Source: Promethearchaeota archaeon (GTDB lineage Archaea; Asgardarchaeota; Lokiarchaeia; Sigyniarchaeales; SOKP01). From it: a stretch of DNA of 64,000 nt. Below the pieces are notes generated by a model. It saw only the letters and a list, made by a program, of their open reading frames with translations, did not search any database and had not been told where the DNA came from. Made by a program: the position numbers and the translations under genes. The DNA lies in contig JAEOTA010000004.1 in assembly GCA_016840085.1 (NCBI GenBank), positions 251,957 to 315,956 of the forward strand, written 5' to 3'. Each line of letters begins with the position of its first letter. Positions within the stretch are counted from its first letter, which is position 1. This document shows, piece by piece, positions 26,572 through 35,058 of this stretch.

Positions 26572-27795
26572 TTATTCTAATTTTAATACTTCTTTTATTA
26601 CTTCATCACCAAGATGCTTGAATACTATCCCCAATTCTTTGGGAAAATATATAGTAACCTCTGAATTCTCTAAAAATGAATTATAAATTTCGTACGTAGC
26701 TGGTCTGGTGACTACAATTATTTTTTCTTTCTTATTTACTTTAATTAATATCTCAAATCGATAGAATACTCCCATAAATTTACGTCGAACTATCTTTCCT
26801 AATAGAGCATTTTTTTTTTCATTTATACGATTACCAAGTCGTATTTTCATTTGATTTGCTCGAACAACTAATAATACTTTATCATTTTGCTGAATTTCAT
26901 TATATAAAGATTCTCTTAAATATCCCGCAAAAATCTCTTTAACACCAATATTTATTGGCATTGGAACCATATCTTCTTGAATTTGAGCGAAAAATTTATC
27001 TCCCTGCTTCGATTTCGAATATATATCCCATAAAGGTTTTTCATTTTTCATACAAATTCCATCAAAATAGTTAATTTCACTCATAAAATTTGCTACAAAA
27101 AGATTTTTAGGTTGATAATATATTTCATAAGGAGTTCCAACTTGGGCGAGTGTTCCCTGATTAATTACCGCTATTCTATCAGCAACCATCATAGCTTCTT
27201 GTTCGTCATTAGTAACATGTACCACTGTTAATTCCAATTCTTTAGATTTTGCCATTAGTTGTAGCTCTTTCCTTAAATTCATTCTAAGTCCCGCATCTAG
27301 GGCTTTTAGAGGTTCATCTAATATTAATAATCTAGTTTGTTCTAGATTTAAAAGAGATCGGCATAAGGCAACTCTTTGTTTCATACCCCCACTCAATTCT
27401 TCTGGTAAAGCATCATTTCTTCCTGTAAGTAAAGTCATCATCAATACTTGATCTACTAATGTTTGAGTTAGTGTAGAATCTCGTGCATGAACCCTTCCAC
27501 TATAAGATATATTCTCAACAATATTCATATGAGGAAATAGAGCATAATTTTCAAACATGAAACCTATATCACGTTCTCCAGCAGTTTTTTTAGTTACATC
27601 TTTACTATCAAACAATATCTTTCCAGAGTCAGGTTTAAGGAGTCCAGCAATAATTTTAAGCAATGTAGTCTTACCTGCTCCTGTAGGACCAAGAATTATA
27701 AAATACTCTTCATCTTTAATCTCAAGAGAAATACTATCAAGAGCTCTAACATTTCTAAAAGATTTCGAAATTTTTTTCAATTCGAGATGTACCAT
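26572..27795 (-). CDS. ABC importer ATPase B: canonical signature motif but altered Q-loop and switch His
   Basis: A 407-residue ATPase with a C-terminal TOBE-like regulatory region. It has Walker A GPTGAGKTT, the intact signature LSGGMKQR and Walker B RLLILDEP. The Q-loop reads FMFENYALF (Glu for Gln, ~residue 82) and the switch region HVTNDEQEA has Asn where the catalytic His normally stands (~residue 196). ATPase A, encoded 22 bp upstream, has the opposite pattern. A heterodimer would therefore have one site built from A's Walker/Q/His with B's signature (canonical) and one degenerate site. It powers the fused permease encoded upstream. The substrate is uncertain; an anion is likely. Confidence 0.88.
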   Translation of the reverse strand: MVHLELKKISKSFRNVRALDSISLEIKDEEYFIILGPTGAGKTTLLKIIAGLLKPDSGKILFDSKDVTKKTAGERDIGFMFENYALFPHMNIVENISYSGRVHARDSTLTQTLVDQVLMMTLLTGRNDALPEELSGGMKQRVALCRSLLNLEQTRLLILDEPLKALDAGLRMNLRKELQLMAKSKELELTVVHVTNDEQEAMMVADRIAVINQGTLAQVGTPYEIYYQPKNLFVANFMSEINYFDGICMKNEKPLWDIYSKSKQGDKFFAQIQEDMVPMPINIGVKEIFAGYLRESLYNEIQQNDKVLLVVRANQMKIRLGNRINEKKNALLGKIVRRKFMGVFYRFEILIKVNKKEKIIVVTRPATYEIYNSFLENSEVTIYFPKELGIVFKHLGDEVIKEVLKLE

Positions 27796-27817
27796 AATAT
27801 TTTCACCTTATTTGATT

Positions 27818-28963
27818 CTATGATAAAGATAATTCATATAGAAGGTTATCTGGAGCTCTAAATACATGAATGTCATCTTGGTGAATTCCGACTATTAAAT
27901 TTTCTCCTGGAATAAAATTTTCTTCAAAATTTCCTGGCTTAATTGACATAAATTTATCCCCATTATCTAATGTTAAATAAAATCTCTTCGTAGCACCTAT
28001 GAATCTTGATGCTTCCAGAATTGCTTCAAAAAATTGCATGTTTGACCAATCATATTGACTACTTTCAAAATCATAATCTTGAGGAAATAAATATACATCT
28101 TCATAACGAAAAGAAATTACTGTATTATCATCTAAATTAAATTTCTCACTAAAATTATGAGTAATCAATTGAGGGCCCCCTAAACGAATCCAAATTTCCA
28201 TTCTTTCATTATCTAATAATTTTAGGACAAATCCTTGAAGAAAATTGGTCTCTCCCAAAAAATTTGATACAAAAATGCTTTCTGGATTTTCATATAATTC
28301 ATAAGGAGCTCCTATTTGGAGAATTCGTCCCGCTCTCATAATGATGATTTTATCAGCAATAGCCATTGCTTCTTCTTGATTGTGGGTTACATGTATTGCA
28401 GTAAGACCTAAATCTTTAATTAAATTTCGAAGCTCATGACGAAATACTTTTGATACTTTTGGATCTAAGGAACCTAAAGGCTCATCCATAATTAGGATTT
28501 TTGCGCCTGTAGCCATAGCTCTTGCAATTCCTAATTTTTGTAAGCCAGGATTACCAAAAATCGAGGGGTATTCATCAGCATATTGTAATAAATCAACTGT
28601 TTCCAAAGCTTTTTCAGCTTTATCAATAACATATTCATCACTATATCCACGCATTTCTAAACCAAAAGTTACATTTTCCCATACAGTTAAATGATTGAAT
28701 ATTTCAAAATGTTGAAAAATAAATCCCATATCTCTATCTTCAGGAGGAATTTCTCCAACATCTTTTCCCTCTATTAAAACTTCCCCTTTGGTAGGTTTTT
28801 CCAAACCTGCTATCATTCTGAGTGTTGTTGTCTTTCCACATCCGGTAGGACCAATCAAAAAGACATAATCACCATCGTCAATTTTTAAGGAAATATCATC
28901 AACCGCAAGAACTCTCCCTTCATTGAATGTTTTTGTTACATTAATCAATTCTATAGTCGGCAT
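27818..28963 (-). CDS. ABC importer ATPase A: intact Walker, Q and His but degenerate signature motif
   Basis: A 381-residue CysA/PotA-like ATPase with a TOBE-type C-terminus. Walker A is GPTGCGKTT (~38-46), the Q-loop FIFQHFEIF and switch HVTHNQEEA are normal, and Walker B is ILIMDEPLGSLDP. The LSGGQ signature is replaced: the region reads SIFGNPGLQKLGIARA (~residues 131-146), so FGNPG stands at the LSGGQ position. The reading frame continues perfectly through it, so it is not a frameshift. It is encoded 2 bp after the permease gene and 22 bp before the second ATPase, whose defects are complementary. This is probably an obligate heterodimer partner. Confidence 0.88.
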   Translation of the reverse strand: MPTIELINVTKTFNEGRVLAVDDISLKIDDGDYVFLIGPTGCGKTTTLRMIAGLEKPTKGEVLIEGKDVGEIPPEDRDMGFIFQHFEIFNHLTVWENVTFGLEMRGYSDEYVIDKAEKALETVDLLQYADEYPSIFGNPGLQKLGIARAMATGAKILIMDEPLGSLDPKVSKVFRHELRNLIKDLGLTAIHVTHNQEEAMAIADKIIIMRAGRILQIGAPYELYENPESIFVSNFLGETNFLQGFVLKLLDNERMEIWIRLGGPQLITHNFSEKFNLDDNTVISFRYEDVYLFPQDYDFESSQYDWSNMQFFEAILEASRFIGATKRFYLTLDNGDKFMSIKPGNFEENFIPGENLIVGIHQDDIHVFRAPDNLLYELSLS

Positions 28964-28965
28964 AT

Positions 28966-30612
28966 TTACATTGCCCTCCTTTTGGTCACTACTCGTAATG
29001 CAAAAATTAATATTGCACTAATAATTATGACAACAACACTGGCAAAAATTGCGGAAGCATAAGCATTACTCTCTACCCAATCTACAATTAATACTGGTAC
29101 TGTTCTGATATTGCCCATGACTACAATAGTAGCCCCAGTTTCTCCCAAAGAACGTGTAAATACCATGATACAACCCGCAATTATTCCTTGTTTTATATTT
29201 GGAAGGGTTATTCTTCTGAATACTGTTAAATTAGAAGCGCCTAAAGTACGAGCAGCTTCTTCTACTCCTTTATCTGAAGTTTCTAATACCCCAATAATCG
29301 GTCTAACCATATAGGGAAAAGTAAATGCAATATGTACAAATAAAATCATATAAAATCCAGATTGAAAAAGTCCTAATCCCGCAGGTCCCCAAAATAAGAA
29401 TGTAGCAAATCCTAAAGCTGCCGATGGAATAGCAATAGGGATATCAAGAATGGTGTCAAGAAACGTGATTACTTTACCCCACTTTCTTTTTGTAATTATG
29501 AAAGCAAACGGGATCCCAAAAAGGAGATTAATCACAACGGCTAATGCTCCTATTTCTATTGAATATATAATACTTATATATAGATATGCCCATTTATAAT
29601 CTTGCCCCAGAAATAATTCTGTTATCCAATCTTCGCCTATAATTTGAGTTAAAATATAAAATGCAGGAAGTAAAATAATACTTAGAAGCATTAATATAGC
29701 CAGAATATCTCGTAAATATCTTAGACATTTATGGCTTAAAAAGCGTTCTATCCTTGGCCAGACAGATTTGATGGGAAATCCTGCTTTTCTAGTAAAAATT
29801 TTTATTGAAAATAAGAGTAGAATTGATATGGCAATTAAAATTCCAGCTAATAATGAGGCTGAGGGGAGTTCTAATTGTCTTCTAAATCCAACTATCATAA
29901 TTGGTGCAGTTTCTATCAAACCTGAAAGTATAATTGTAGCACCAGTCTCACCAAGACTTCTTGTAAAAGAGAGTATAGCTCCAGCTATTAATCCCTCTTT
30001 CATCAAAGGTAATGTTATAGTTCGAAATACAGTGAATCCAGAAGCGCCAAGAGTTAGAGCCGCATCTTCATATAATGTAGATGTCTTTTCTAACACAATT
30101 TTCATATTTCGTACGATATATGGAAAAGTGAACACAATATGACCGAATAGAATTAATGAAAATCCCGGTTCGATTCCAAATACTGCCCAAAATAATAGGA
30201 CTGAAAATCCTAACGCACTTGTGGGGACAGCCATGGGTAAATCTACTAATGCATCAAGAAATTTTTTACCTCTAAAGTTGTAGCGAGTTAAAATAATTGA
30301 GATAGGGAAAGCTATTATAATATCTATTCCGACAGCGATAGAAGCAATTGTGAAAGAATATCCAAGGGATTTTAAGATATTAAACCATTGTAAATTACCC
30401 AATAATTCGTCATTAAAAACATCATGGTTTATTGCAGGAATATTCAAAAAAATTGTAGAAAATATGTTAATTATTGGTCCAATAATTACCAAAATAAAAA
30501 AAACTATAGTGATAATATCTAAACTCTTTCTGTATACCAGTTTCGAAAAAAATCTATCTATTTTTAGGCTTAATGATAATTTAATATCCTCTAAGCTTTT
30601 ATTTTTCCTCAT
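28966..30612 (-). CDS. Fused double-domain ABC permease (anion/metal-type BPD_transp_1 x2)
   Basis: At 548 residues it contains two homologous permease halves of about six helices each. Each half has its own ATPase-coupling EAA loop: YEDAALTLGASGFTVF near residue 180 and VEEAARTLGASNLTVF near 450. Both are followed by FTRSLGETGATI, typical of sulfate/molybdate/iron/phosphonate-class importers. The fusion gives an intrinsically asymmetric pore, which fits the two non-identical ATPases. It lies 51 bp after the binding protein. Specificity cannot be assigned; phosphate-related genes around it favour an oxyanion. Confidence 0.88.
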   Translation of the reverse strand: MRKNKSLEDIKLSLSLKIDRFFSKLVYRKSLDIITIVFFILVIIGPIINIFSTIFLNIPAINHDVFNDELLGNLQWFNILKSLGYSFTIASIAVGIDIIIAFPISIILTRYNFRGKKFLDALVDLPMAVPTSALGFSVLLFWAVFGIEPGFSLILFGHIVFTFPYIVRNMKIVLEKTSTLYEDAALTLGASGFTVFRTITLPLMKEGLIAGAILSFTRSLGETGATIILSGLIETAPIMIVGFRRQLELPSASLLAGILIAISILLLFSIKIFTRKAGFPIKSVWPRIERFLSHKCLRYLRDILAILMLLSIILLPAFYILTQIIGEDWITELFLGQDYKWAYLYISIIYSIEIGALAVVINLLFGIPFAFIITKRKWGKVITFLDTILDIPIAIPSAALGFATFLFWGPAGLGLFQSGFYMILFVHIAFTFPYMVRPIIGVLETSDKGVEEAARTLGASNLTVFRRITLPNIKQGIIAGCIMVFTRSLGETGATIVVMGNIRTVPVLIVDWVESNAYASAIFASVVVIIISAILIFALRVVTKRRAM

Positions 30613-30663
30613 TTTTTGATGTTTTTTAATTACTTCTTTCTTTAATTTAATAATAATTCTCTT

Positions 30664-31788
30664 TTATTCCGTTGCTTTACAAAGTAGCCAAAAATCAGGA
30701 ATTCTCAGTAATACATTTCCATCAATTGGTGGTTCTAATTTAGGTACATTAAATTCAAGAGCAATTCCATTAGTTTCATAATTGAATACCTCAGGATCTA
30801 AAGGAATTAAAGGATTAATGGGCCTAAAACCATATTGGATAGCAGATTCAACGGTATCAGTTTTATTAAGGAAATTAAGAAAAGCTTCAGCTACAACCCT
30901 TTGCTCAGGAGTTATCCATTCAGCATTTAATATACAAAATGGATGATCACTATATAAGGTTCCTTCTTCTGGATAAATAGCAATAACTCTTCCCCCTGTT
31001 GATGTGCTTGAAATATCCCTTATTAGATTTTCATACAAGAAGACTATATTTAAAGCACTAGGTCCTTCATTTTTCATATAACGGGCTAAAAATCCAGTGG
31101 ATTTTCCATACATCAATGCACTAGATTCAAATTCCCTAAACCATTGCTGATTATCCGTGTTGATAAGTTCTGTCATTGATAAATTTATAGAAGAAATCCC
31201 CGATGCAGCAGATAATGCCATTATGACGCTCATAAACCCCGAATTTGATAACCTAGGATCTGTATGAGCCATTCTAATTTCAACATTTGGATCTACACTT
31301 AAATCATGAATGTCTAAAAATCCTTTAATATTATAAGATTCATTAAAAGATTCCCATGTAGCAATTACTACTGGTGAATAAATTATCTTTACAGCTTCAC
31401 TAATATTTACTATTGGCTCCTGAATTTTCGTTAAATCTCTCCATTTAGTAATTAAGATTGGCAACCAAATGGAACTTGCAGGGCTCCAAATTGTTGGATA
31501 AATTTCATTGTTTAAGATACTGATTATCGAGTCTGAAGAACCATATGGATGCATATCAATGGTTATTTTTTCATCTGGATGGTTATTATGCCACTCTTTC
31601 ATAAAATCTGAATATGCTACAGTCATCCAACTTGCCTTTTCAGAACTATAAATAATACTAATATGTGTTTTTTCCTCTTCCCCTCTAATTATAATACCCG
31701 CGGAAATATTTCCAATAATGAATCCTAAGATAAATATAATTAATAGATTGATTTTATTACGCTTTTTAATTTTACGTAATTTATTCAT
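30664..31788 (-). CDS. Membrane-anchored extracellular substrate-binding protein
   Basis: A 374-residue protein with a basic N-terminus and one membrane segment (about residues 14-33, NLLIIFILGFIIGNISAGI) and then a type II periplasmic-binding fold. Elements include HISIIYSSEKASWM, PYGSSDSI, PTIWSPASSIWLPIL, AHTDPRLSNSGF and PDFWLL. The TIWSPASS and DPRLSNSG wording matches the SBP_bac_11-like group that binds oxyanions or related ligands. There is no lipobox Cys. It heads the ABC operon after the possible 32-residue microprotein. The intergenic region towards pyrophosphatase holds the 17-bp palindrome. Confidence 0.82.
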   Translation of the reverse strand: MNKLRKIKKRNKINLLIIFILGFIIGNISAGIIIRGEEEKTHISIIYSSEKASWMTVAYSDFMKEWHNNHPDEKITIDMHPYGSSDSIISILNNEIYPTIWSPASSIWLPILITKWRDLTKIQEPIVNISEAVKIIYSPVVIATWESFNESYNIKGFLDIHDLSVDPNVEIRMAHTDPRLSNSGFMSVIMALSAASGISSINLSMTELINTDNQQWFREFESSALMYGKSTGFLARYMKNEGPSALNIVFLYENLIRDISSTSTGGRVIAIYPEEGTLYSDHPFCILNAEWITPEQRVVAEAFLNFLNKTDTVESAIQYGFRPINPLIPLDPEVFNYETNGIALEFNVPKLEPPIDGNVLLRIPDFWLLCKATE

Positions 31789-31816
31789 AATTTACAAAAA
31801 TTTATTAGATTTTCAT

Positions 31817-31915
31817 TTAAATAAAAGACCTAATATAGTTATCCATAAATGTGAATATAATCCCTGATAATAAACCTAAAATTAAAGCAATTATAAATAA
31901 GGTTTGTCTCTTCAT
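31817..31915 (-). CDS. Possible single-span microprotein (32 aa) leading the ABC operon
   Basis: ATG 31915 opens a 32-codon ORF, MKRQTLFIIALILGLLSG followed by IIFTFMDNYIRSFI, with a positively charged start and one membrane helix. It ends 28 bp before the binding-protein gene and reads in the same direction. Hydrophobic one-helix ORFs arise by chance in AT-rich DNA, and no clear SD is present. However, the sharp charge asymmetry and operon position are suggestive. It could be a small transporter subunit, or a relic of a duplicated binding-protein signal. Confidence 0.4.
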   Translation of the reverse strand: MKRQTLFIIALILGLLSGIIFTFMDNYIRSFI

Positions 31916-32029
31916 ATGACTTACTTACTGATTATTCTATATATTTTTCAATCCTTTCAAAATCAAGGTATTTTTTTTTAAAAGTAGTTATGACTTCCTT
32001 GAATAGTTTTACTATATATCATATATATC

Positions 32030-32046
32030 CTATATATTCTATATAG
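32030..32046. promoter_or_regulatory. Second exact copy of the 17-bp palindrome, between the ABC operon and pyrophosphatase
   Basis: CTATATA-TTC-TATATAG is identical to 24916-24932. It lies 114 bp before the microprotein start (minus) and 122 bp before the pyrophosphatase start (plus), a position from which a dimeric regulator could act on both. Region 31916-32167 holds nothing else I can support. Confidence 0.5.
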
Positions 32047-32167
32047 AAAGATTCTCTTGGTAGATCATTAAAATAAGAGATATTATTAATATTTAAAGAA
32101 ATCATCTTTTGTATGTTTAAATTATTAAGAAGTAAAATTTAAGAAATATAGGCAAATTTAGATAATT

Positions 32168-32701
32168 ATGAATCTATGGAGAGATATCCCCCCTGGAGAT
32201 AATCCTCCCGTTCTTTTAAACACTGTTATAGAAGTAATTAGTGGCTCGAGAGATAAGTACGAGTATAAACCTGAATGGGAGGCTTTTGTATTAGATCGAA
32301 TTATCCCTTCATCTGTTGTTTTTCCCATAGAGTATGGTTTTATCCCCCAAACATGGTCAGACGATAATGATCCTCTGGATATAATGGTTTTAAGTTATGA
32401 ACCACTAGAAGTGGGGTGTATTGTAAAGGTTCGAGTTATTGGAGCTTTAGTTATTGAAGATGAACATGGTGATGACCCAAAAATTCTCTCTGTTTTAGTT
32501 AATGATGCTAGATTCAGTGGATATAATGATATTCATGATGTGCATAAACACAAACTAAAGGAAATTCAGGAGTTTTATGAGACATATAAAAGATTAGAAC
32601 CACATAAATGGGTTAAATTTAAAGAATGGAAAAATGCTGAAGGTGCAAAAGTAATTGTAGATTATTCAATTAACCTGTTTAAAAACAAGAAGCTAACTTA
32701 A
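32168..32701 (+). CDS. ppa: Inorganic pyrophosphatase (family I)
   Basis: This 177-residue soluble enzyme hydrolyses pyrophosphate to phosphate in the cytosol. The substrate-binding and metal-binding signature is clear: FPIEYGFIPQTW, then DDNDPLDIMVL (~residues 66-76), and further acidic residues in EDEHGDDPKIL. K.Y.PEWE-type contacts (SGSRDKYEYKPEWEAF) are also present. Length is normal. It is divergent from the ABC operon and shares its intergenic palindrome, so it may belong to the same phosphate-responsive regulon. Confidence 0.95.
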   Translation: MNLWRDIPPGDNPPVLLNTVIEVISGSRDKYEYKPEWEAFVLDRIIPSSVVFPIEYGFIPQTWSDDNDPLDIMVLSYEPLEVGCIVKVRVIGALVIEDEHGDDPKILSVLVNDARFSGYNDIHDVHKHKLKEIQEFYETYKRLEPHKWVKFKEWKNAEGAKVIVDYSINLFKNKKLT

Positions 32702-32742
32702 ATTAAGTTTTAATTATTTTAAGAATACGAATTTCTATAAAA

Positions 32743-34317
32743 CTATATTAAACTTACTCCTATAACACTTTTATGTGGGGTTTTTCCTATAAGTTTCAAT
32801 AAAGTTGGAACAATATCAGTAGTTTTACAAAAGGGAATATGTTTGTAGGGAATTTCTAATGATCCTCCAATTATTAGTGGAACGACCATACATTTTGTAA
32901 GACCAAGATCATGGTCATATATATTCTTATTTTTTTGTTTTCCATGATGAATGTTAAACACAACCGTGCCATCATTACTCAAAATTAAGTCACTACTTCT
33001 AGGATTCTTGAAATGACGCGGTATCAAGTCAGGGAAAATAGGAAAATCAAGATGATGAGTTGCTTCTAGCCATTCATTAATAGAATGATATTTATTATCC
33101 ATTAATCGGCTTGCTATATCATCATTTAAATACCCAAAGATATCATTATCAATATCGTCAGATATATAACGAGTTTTATATTCTTTGCCTCCTCCTTGAT
33201 ATTCAATTACTCCAGATAAAATTTTGTCATTATCATTGATTTTTCTTTTTAAATGAATAACTCCCTTATTATGTGTATTCTCATCATCTCTATAATACAT
33301 CATATGACTTCCTTCTATTCTAAATAATTGCTCTACTAAATTTATTCTTCTTGGCCCATAATTTTTAAGCTCCTTAAGAGTAGGACGAGTCCATTTATAT
33401 TTATATTCTGGATCGGTTAAACCCTTAAAATTGAAAAACCCTACACCCGCATACTCAGAAATATTCATATTTCCCTTTAAATTTTTGCGAGGATGATAAT
33501 GAGTAAGCTCATTTTGTTTAAAAAAATCAGATAAATTACCCACTTTATTTGCTTTATAGTTTCCATGATCAGAAGTGATTGCGATAGCTGTATCTTCTAG
33601 ATACCCTATTTTTTTTAGATTATCAAGTAATATACCAATGACTTTATCAATATGTAATAAATTAAGTTTATAAATGAATGAATCGAATCCATAAGCATGC
33701 ATTAGTAGATCTGAGGATATAAACCATAATAAAGAGCAAATAGGAGGCTCTGAGCTATCAAAAAACCTTTTTGGTGTATTGAAAACTTCAATCAATTTTT
33801 GTACTATTCCTGAATTAGCCCTGATGAGCCTTCGCTTTACATTTGGGAAATACTTCAAAATGAGATAATACATAGCAAGTTTTGTTTTTCTTTCAGGAAA
33901 AAAATAATTTGATCCTCTGCTGATAAATTGGGTTATACTTGCAGTATTTCCATCATTTATCATTTCAAGAATGGTCTTACAATTATTACCAATTTCTTTG
34001 TTAAGTTTATAGATTTGCATGTCTCTAGCAGCGTAACTTCTTAGAATTGGTGGAGAATAATCACGACCCATCCAATTTATTAAGGGAATACCGTGACATA
34101 ATTCTTTTTTATAATTTCCTGTGTAAGTCCCTGTTAAAAGAGATACTTGGGAAGGATACGTGATGGGAGGAAAATCCGTTATACAATTCTCAGAATAAAT
34201 CCCATTTTCCATTAATTTCTTCATATTAGGGAGGAATCCTTTACGTATAAAACTAAAAAAATGCTCTGCTCTAACGTCATCAATAACACAAAGAATAACT
34301 CTGTTTACCTTATTCAT
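32743..34317 (-). CDS. Type I phosphodiesterase/nucleotide pyrophosphatase-like protein (alkaline phosphatase superfamily)
   Basis: A 524-residue protein of the alkaline phosphatase superfamily. Metal and nucleophile segments are visible: VILCVIDDVRAEHF (first Asp), PPITYPSQVSLLTG (Thr nucleophile), SDLLMHAYG (Asp/His), AITSDHGNYK (Asp-His) and a late His in FNIHHGKQ. No signal peptide is present, so it acts in the cytosol or is exported by an unknown route. It likely cleaves phosphodiesters or phosphonates. It is convergent with pyrophosphatase and lies upstream of a broken MFS gene. Confidence 0.78.
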   Translation of the reverse strand: MNKVNRVILCVIDDVRAEHFFSFIRKGFLPNMKKLMENGIYSENCITDFPPITYPSQVSLLTGTYTGNYKKELCHGIPLINWMGRDYSPPILRSYAARDMQIYKLNKEIGNNCKTILEMINDGNTASITQFISRGSNYFFPERKTKLAMYYLILKYFPNVKRRLIRANSGIVQKLIEVFNTPKRFFDSSEPPICSLLWFISSDLLMHAYGFDSFIYKLNLLHIDKVIGILLDNLKKIGYLEDTAIAITSDHGNYKANKVGNLSDFFKQNELTHYHPRKNLKGNMNISEYAGVGFFNFKGLTDPEYKYKWTRPTLKELKNYGPRRINLVEQLFRIEGSHMMYYRDDENTHNKGVIHLKRKINDNDKILSGVIEYQGGGKEYKTRYISDDIDNDIFGYLNDDIASRLMDNKYHSINEWLEATHHLDFPIFPDLIPRHFKNPRSSDLILSNDGTVVFNIHHGKQKNKNIYDHDLGLTKCMVVPLIIGGSLEIPYKHIPFCKTTDIVPTLLKLIGKTPHKSVIGVSLI

Positions 34318-34380
34318 TAAGCCTCAAATTAATGAATTATAGAAAATATAAAAATTAATATTATCAAAGATGGTTTTCTA

Positions 34381-34687
34381 TTAAGTACTACTTTTAAGTA
34401 TTAATTTTGCATACTCACCAAAAATTAAAATCCACAATTTTTTTCTTCCATACTTCTCAGTTCCAAATTTATCATAAAATAATCCAATTAAAAACTTCAA
34501 TGCCCAAGGAATAAAAGTAATTGAAAAGATGCCTAAGATCACTGCTAAATCGAATGTCATCATATTTGTTAGCCAAAATGGAATGATAATATATTGTATC
34601 CCATTATATAAACCTTGAGTTGAATAAAAAAAAAGAGAAAATATATGGATATGATTTCTTGAATTCTAAATTATCTTGATTTTCCAT
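34381..34687 (-). pseudogene. 5' remnant of an MFS transporter gene
   Basis: From ATG 34687 the sequence reads MENQDNLEFKKSYPYIFS. It then needs a frameshift at an A9 run (34626-34634) to continue as STQGLYNGIQYIIIPFW and ALKFLIGLFYDKFGTEKYG, before ending abruptly after about 100 residues. It aligns with the N-terminus of the intact MFS protein at 16337-17644 (YFTQGIVQSNF; GVKFIYGMLSDKFG). The remaining three quarters of the transporter are missing. This is a truncated, frameshifted paralogue. Confidence 0.75.
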
Positions 34688-34788
34688 ATAATTACTTAGA
34701 CTTACGAATTAATAAAGAAGATCAATCTAATAAGAAAAGTCATTCAATTACGCTTTTTGAGAGATTTCAGTTAAAAATAAAAAGTATA

Positions 34789-34890
34789 AGCCCCCGGGGG
34801 GATTTGAACCCCCGACCTTCCGATTACAAATCGGATGCTATACCGCTTTGCCAAATAATGCGCTCATCAATATTTTTAAGCTACGGAGGC
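34789..34890 (-). tRNA. tRNA-Thr (anticodon TGT) with a 30-nt intron in the D-arm
   Basis: The acceptor stem GCCTCCG/CGGGGGC (one U.G), anticodon arm TCCGA-TTTGTAA-TCGGA giving anticodon TGT (Thr, ACA codons), variable loop AGGTC, T-arm GGGGG-TTCAAAT-CCCCC and discriminator T are all clear. The 102-nt span is 30 nt too long. Removing 34848-34877 restores a D-arm GCTTAGCGGTATAGC with A14, G18G19 and A21. CCA is not encoded. Confidence 0.85.
34848..34877 (-). other. Putative non-canonical tRNA intron (30 nt) in the D-arm
   Basis: The insertion follows tRNA position 13. Each predicted cut falls inside a three-nucleotide run (TT^A and AA^A), as expected for archaeal bulge-helix-bulge cleavage after the second bulge nucleotide. 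AAATA/TATTT inside the intron can pair. The central helix is only GC/GC, so the bulge-helix-bulge motif is relaxed at best, and the boundaries could shift by a few bases. Confidence 0.5.
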
Positions 34891-35058
34891 TAAATAAATT
34901 TTTACTATATTTTACATGAAACTGCTATAAATTTTTAATTTTGTGGTTTTAGAACGTAAAAAAAATCAACACAAAAAATTAAATGTTAACATATCTTTTC
35001 GTTAATCAAATACCTTATTATTAATTTAATTATAGTAAATTAGGAGTTGGTTAAAAAA

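Noticed and set aside
34861..34890. Alternative D-arm GCTT/GAGC directly after the tRNA acceptor stem
   Set aside because: It would give a 12-nt D-loop without the conserved GG and leave about 26 unexplained nucleotides before the anticodon arm; the intron model fits better.
35047..35058. TTG 35047 as start of the 112-residue ORF
   Set aside because: It abuts the GGAG ribosome-binding site; ATG 35059 has workable spacing.
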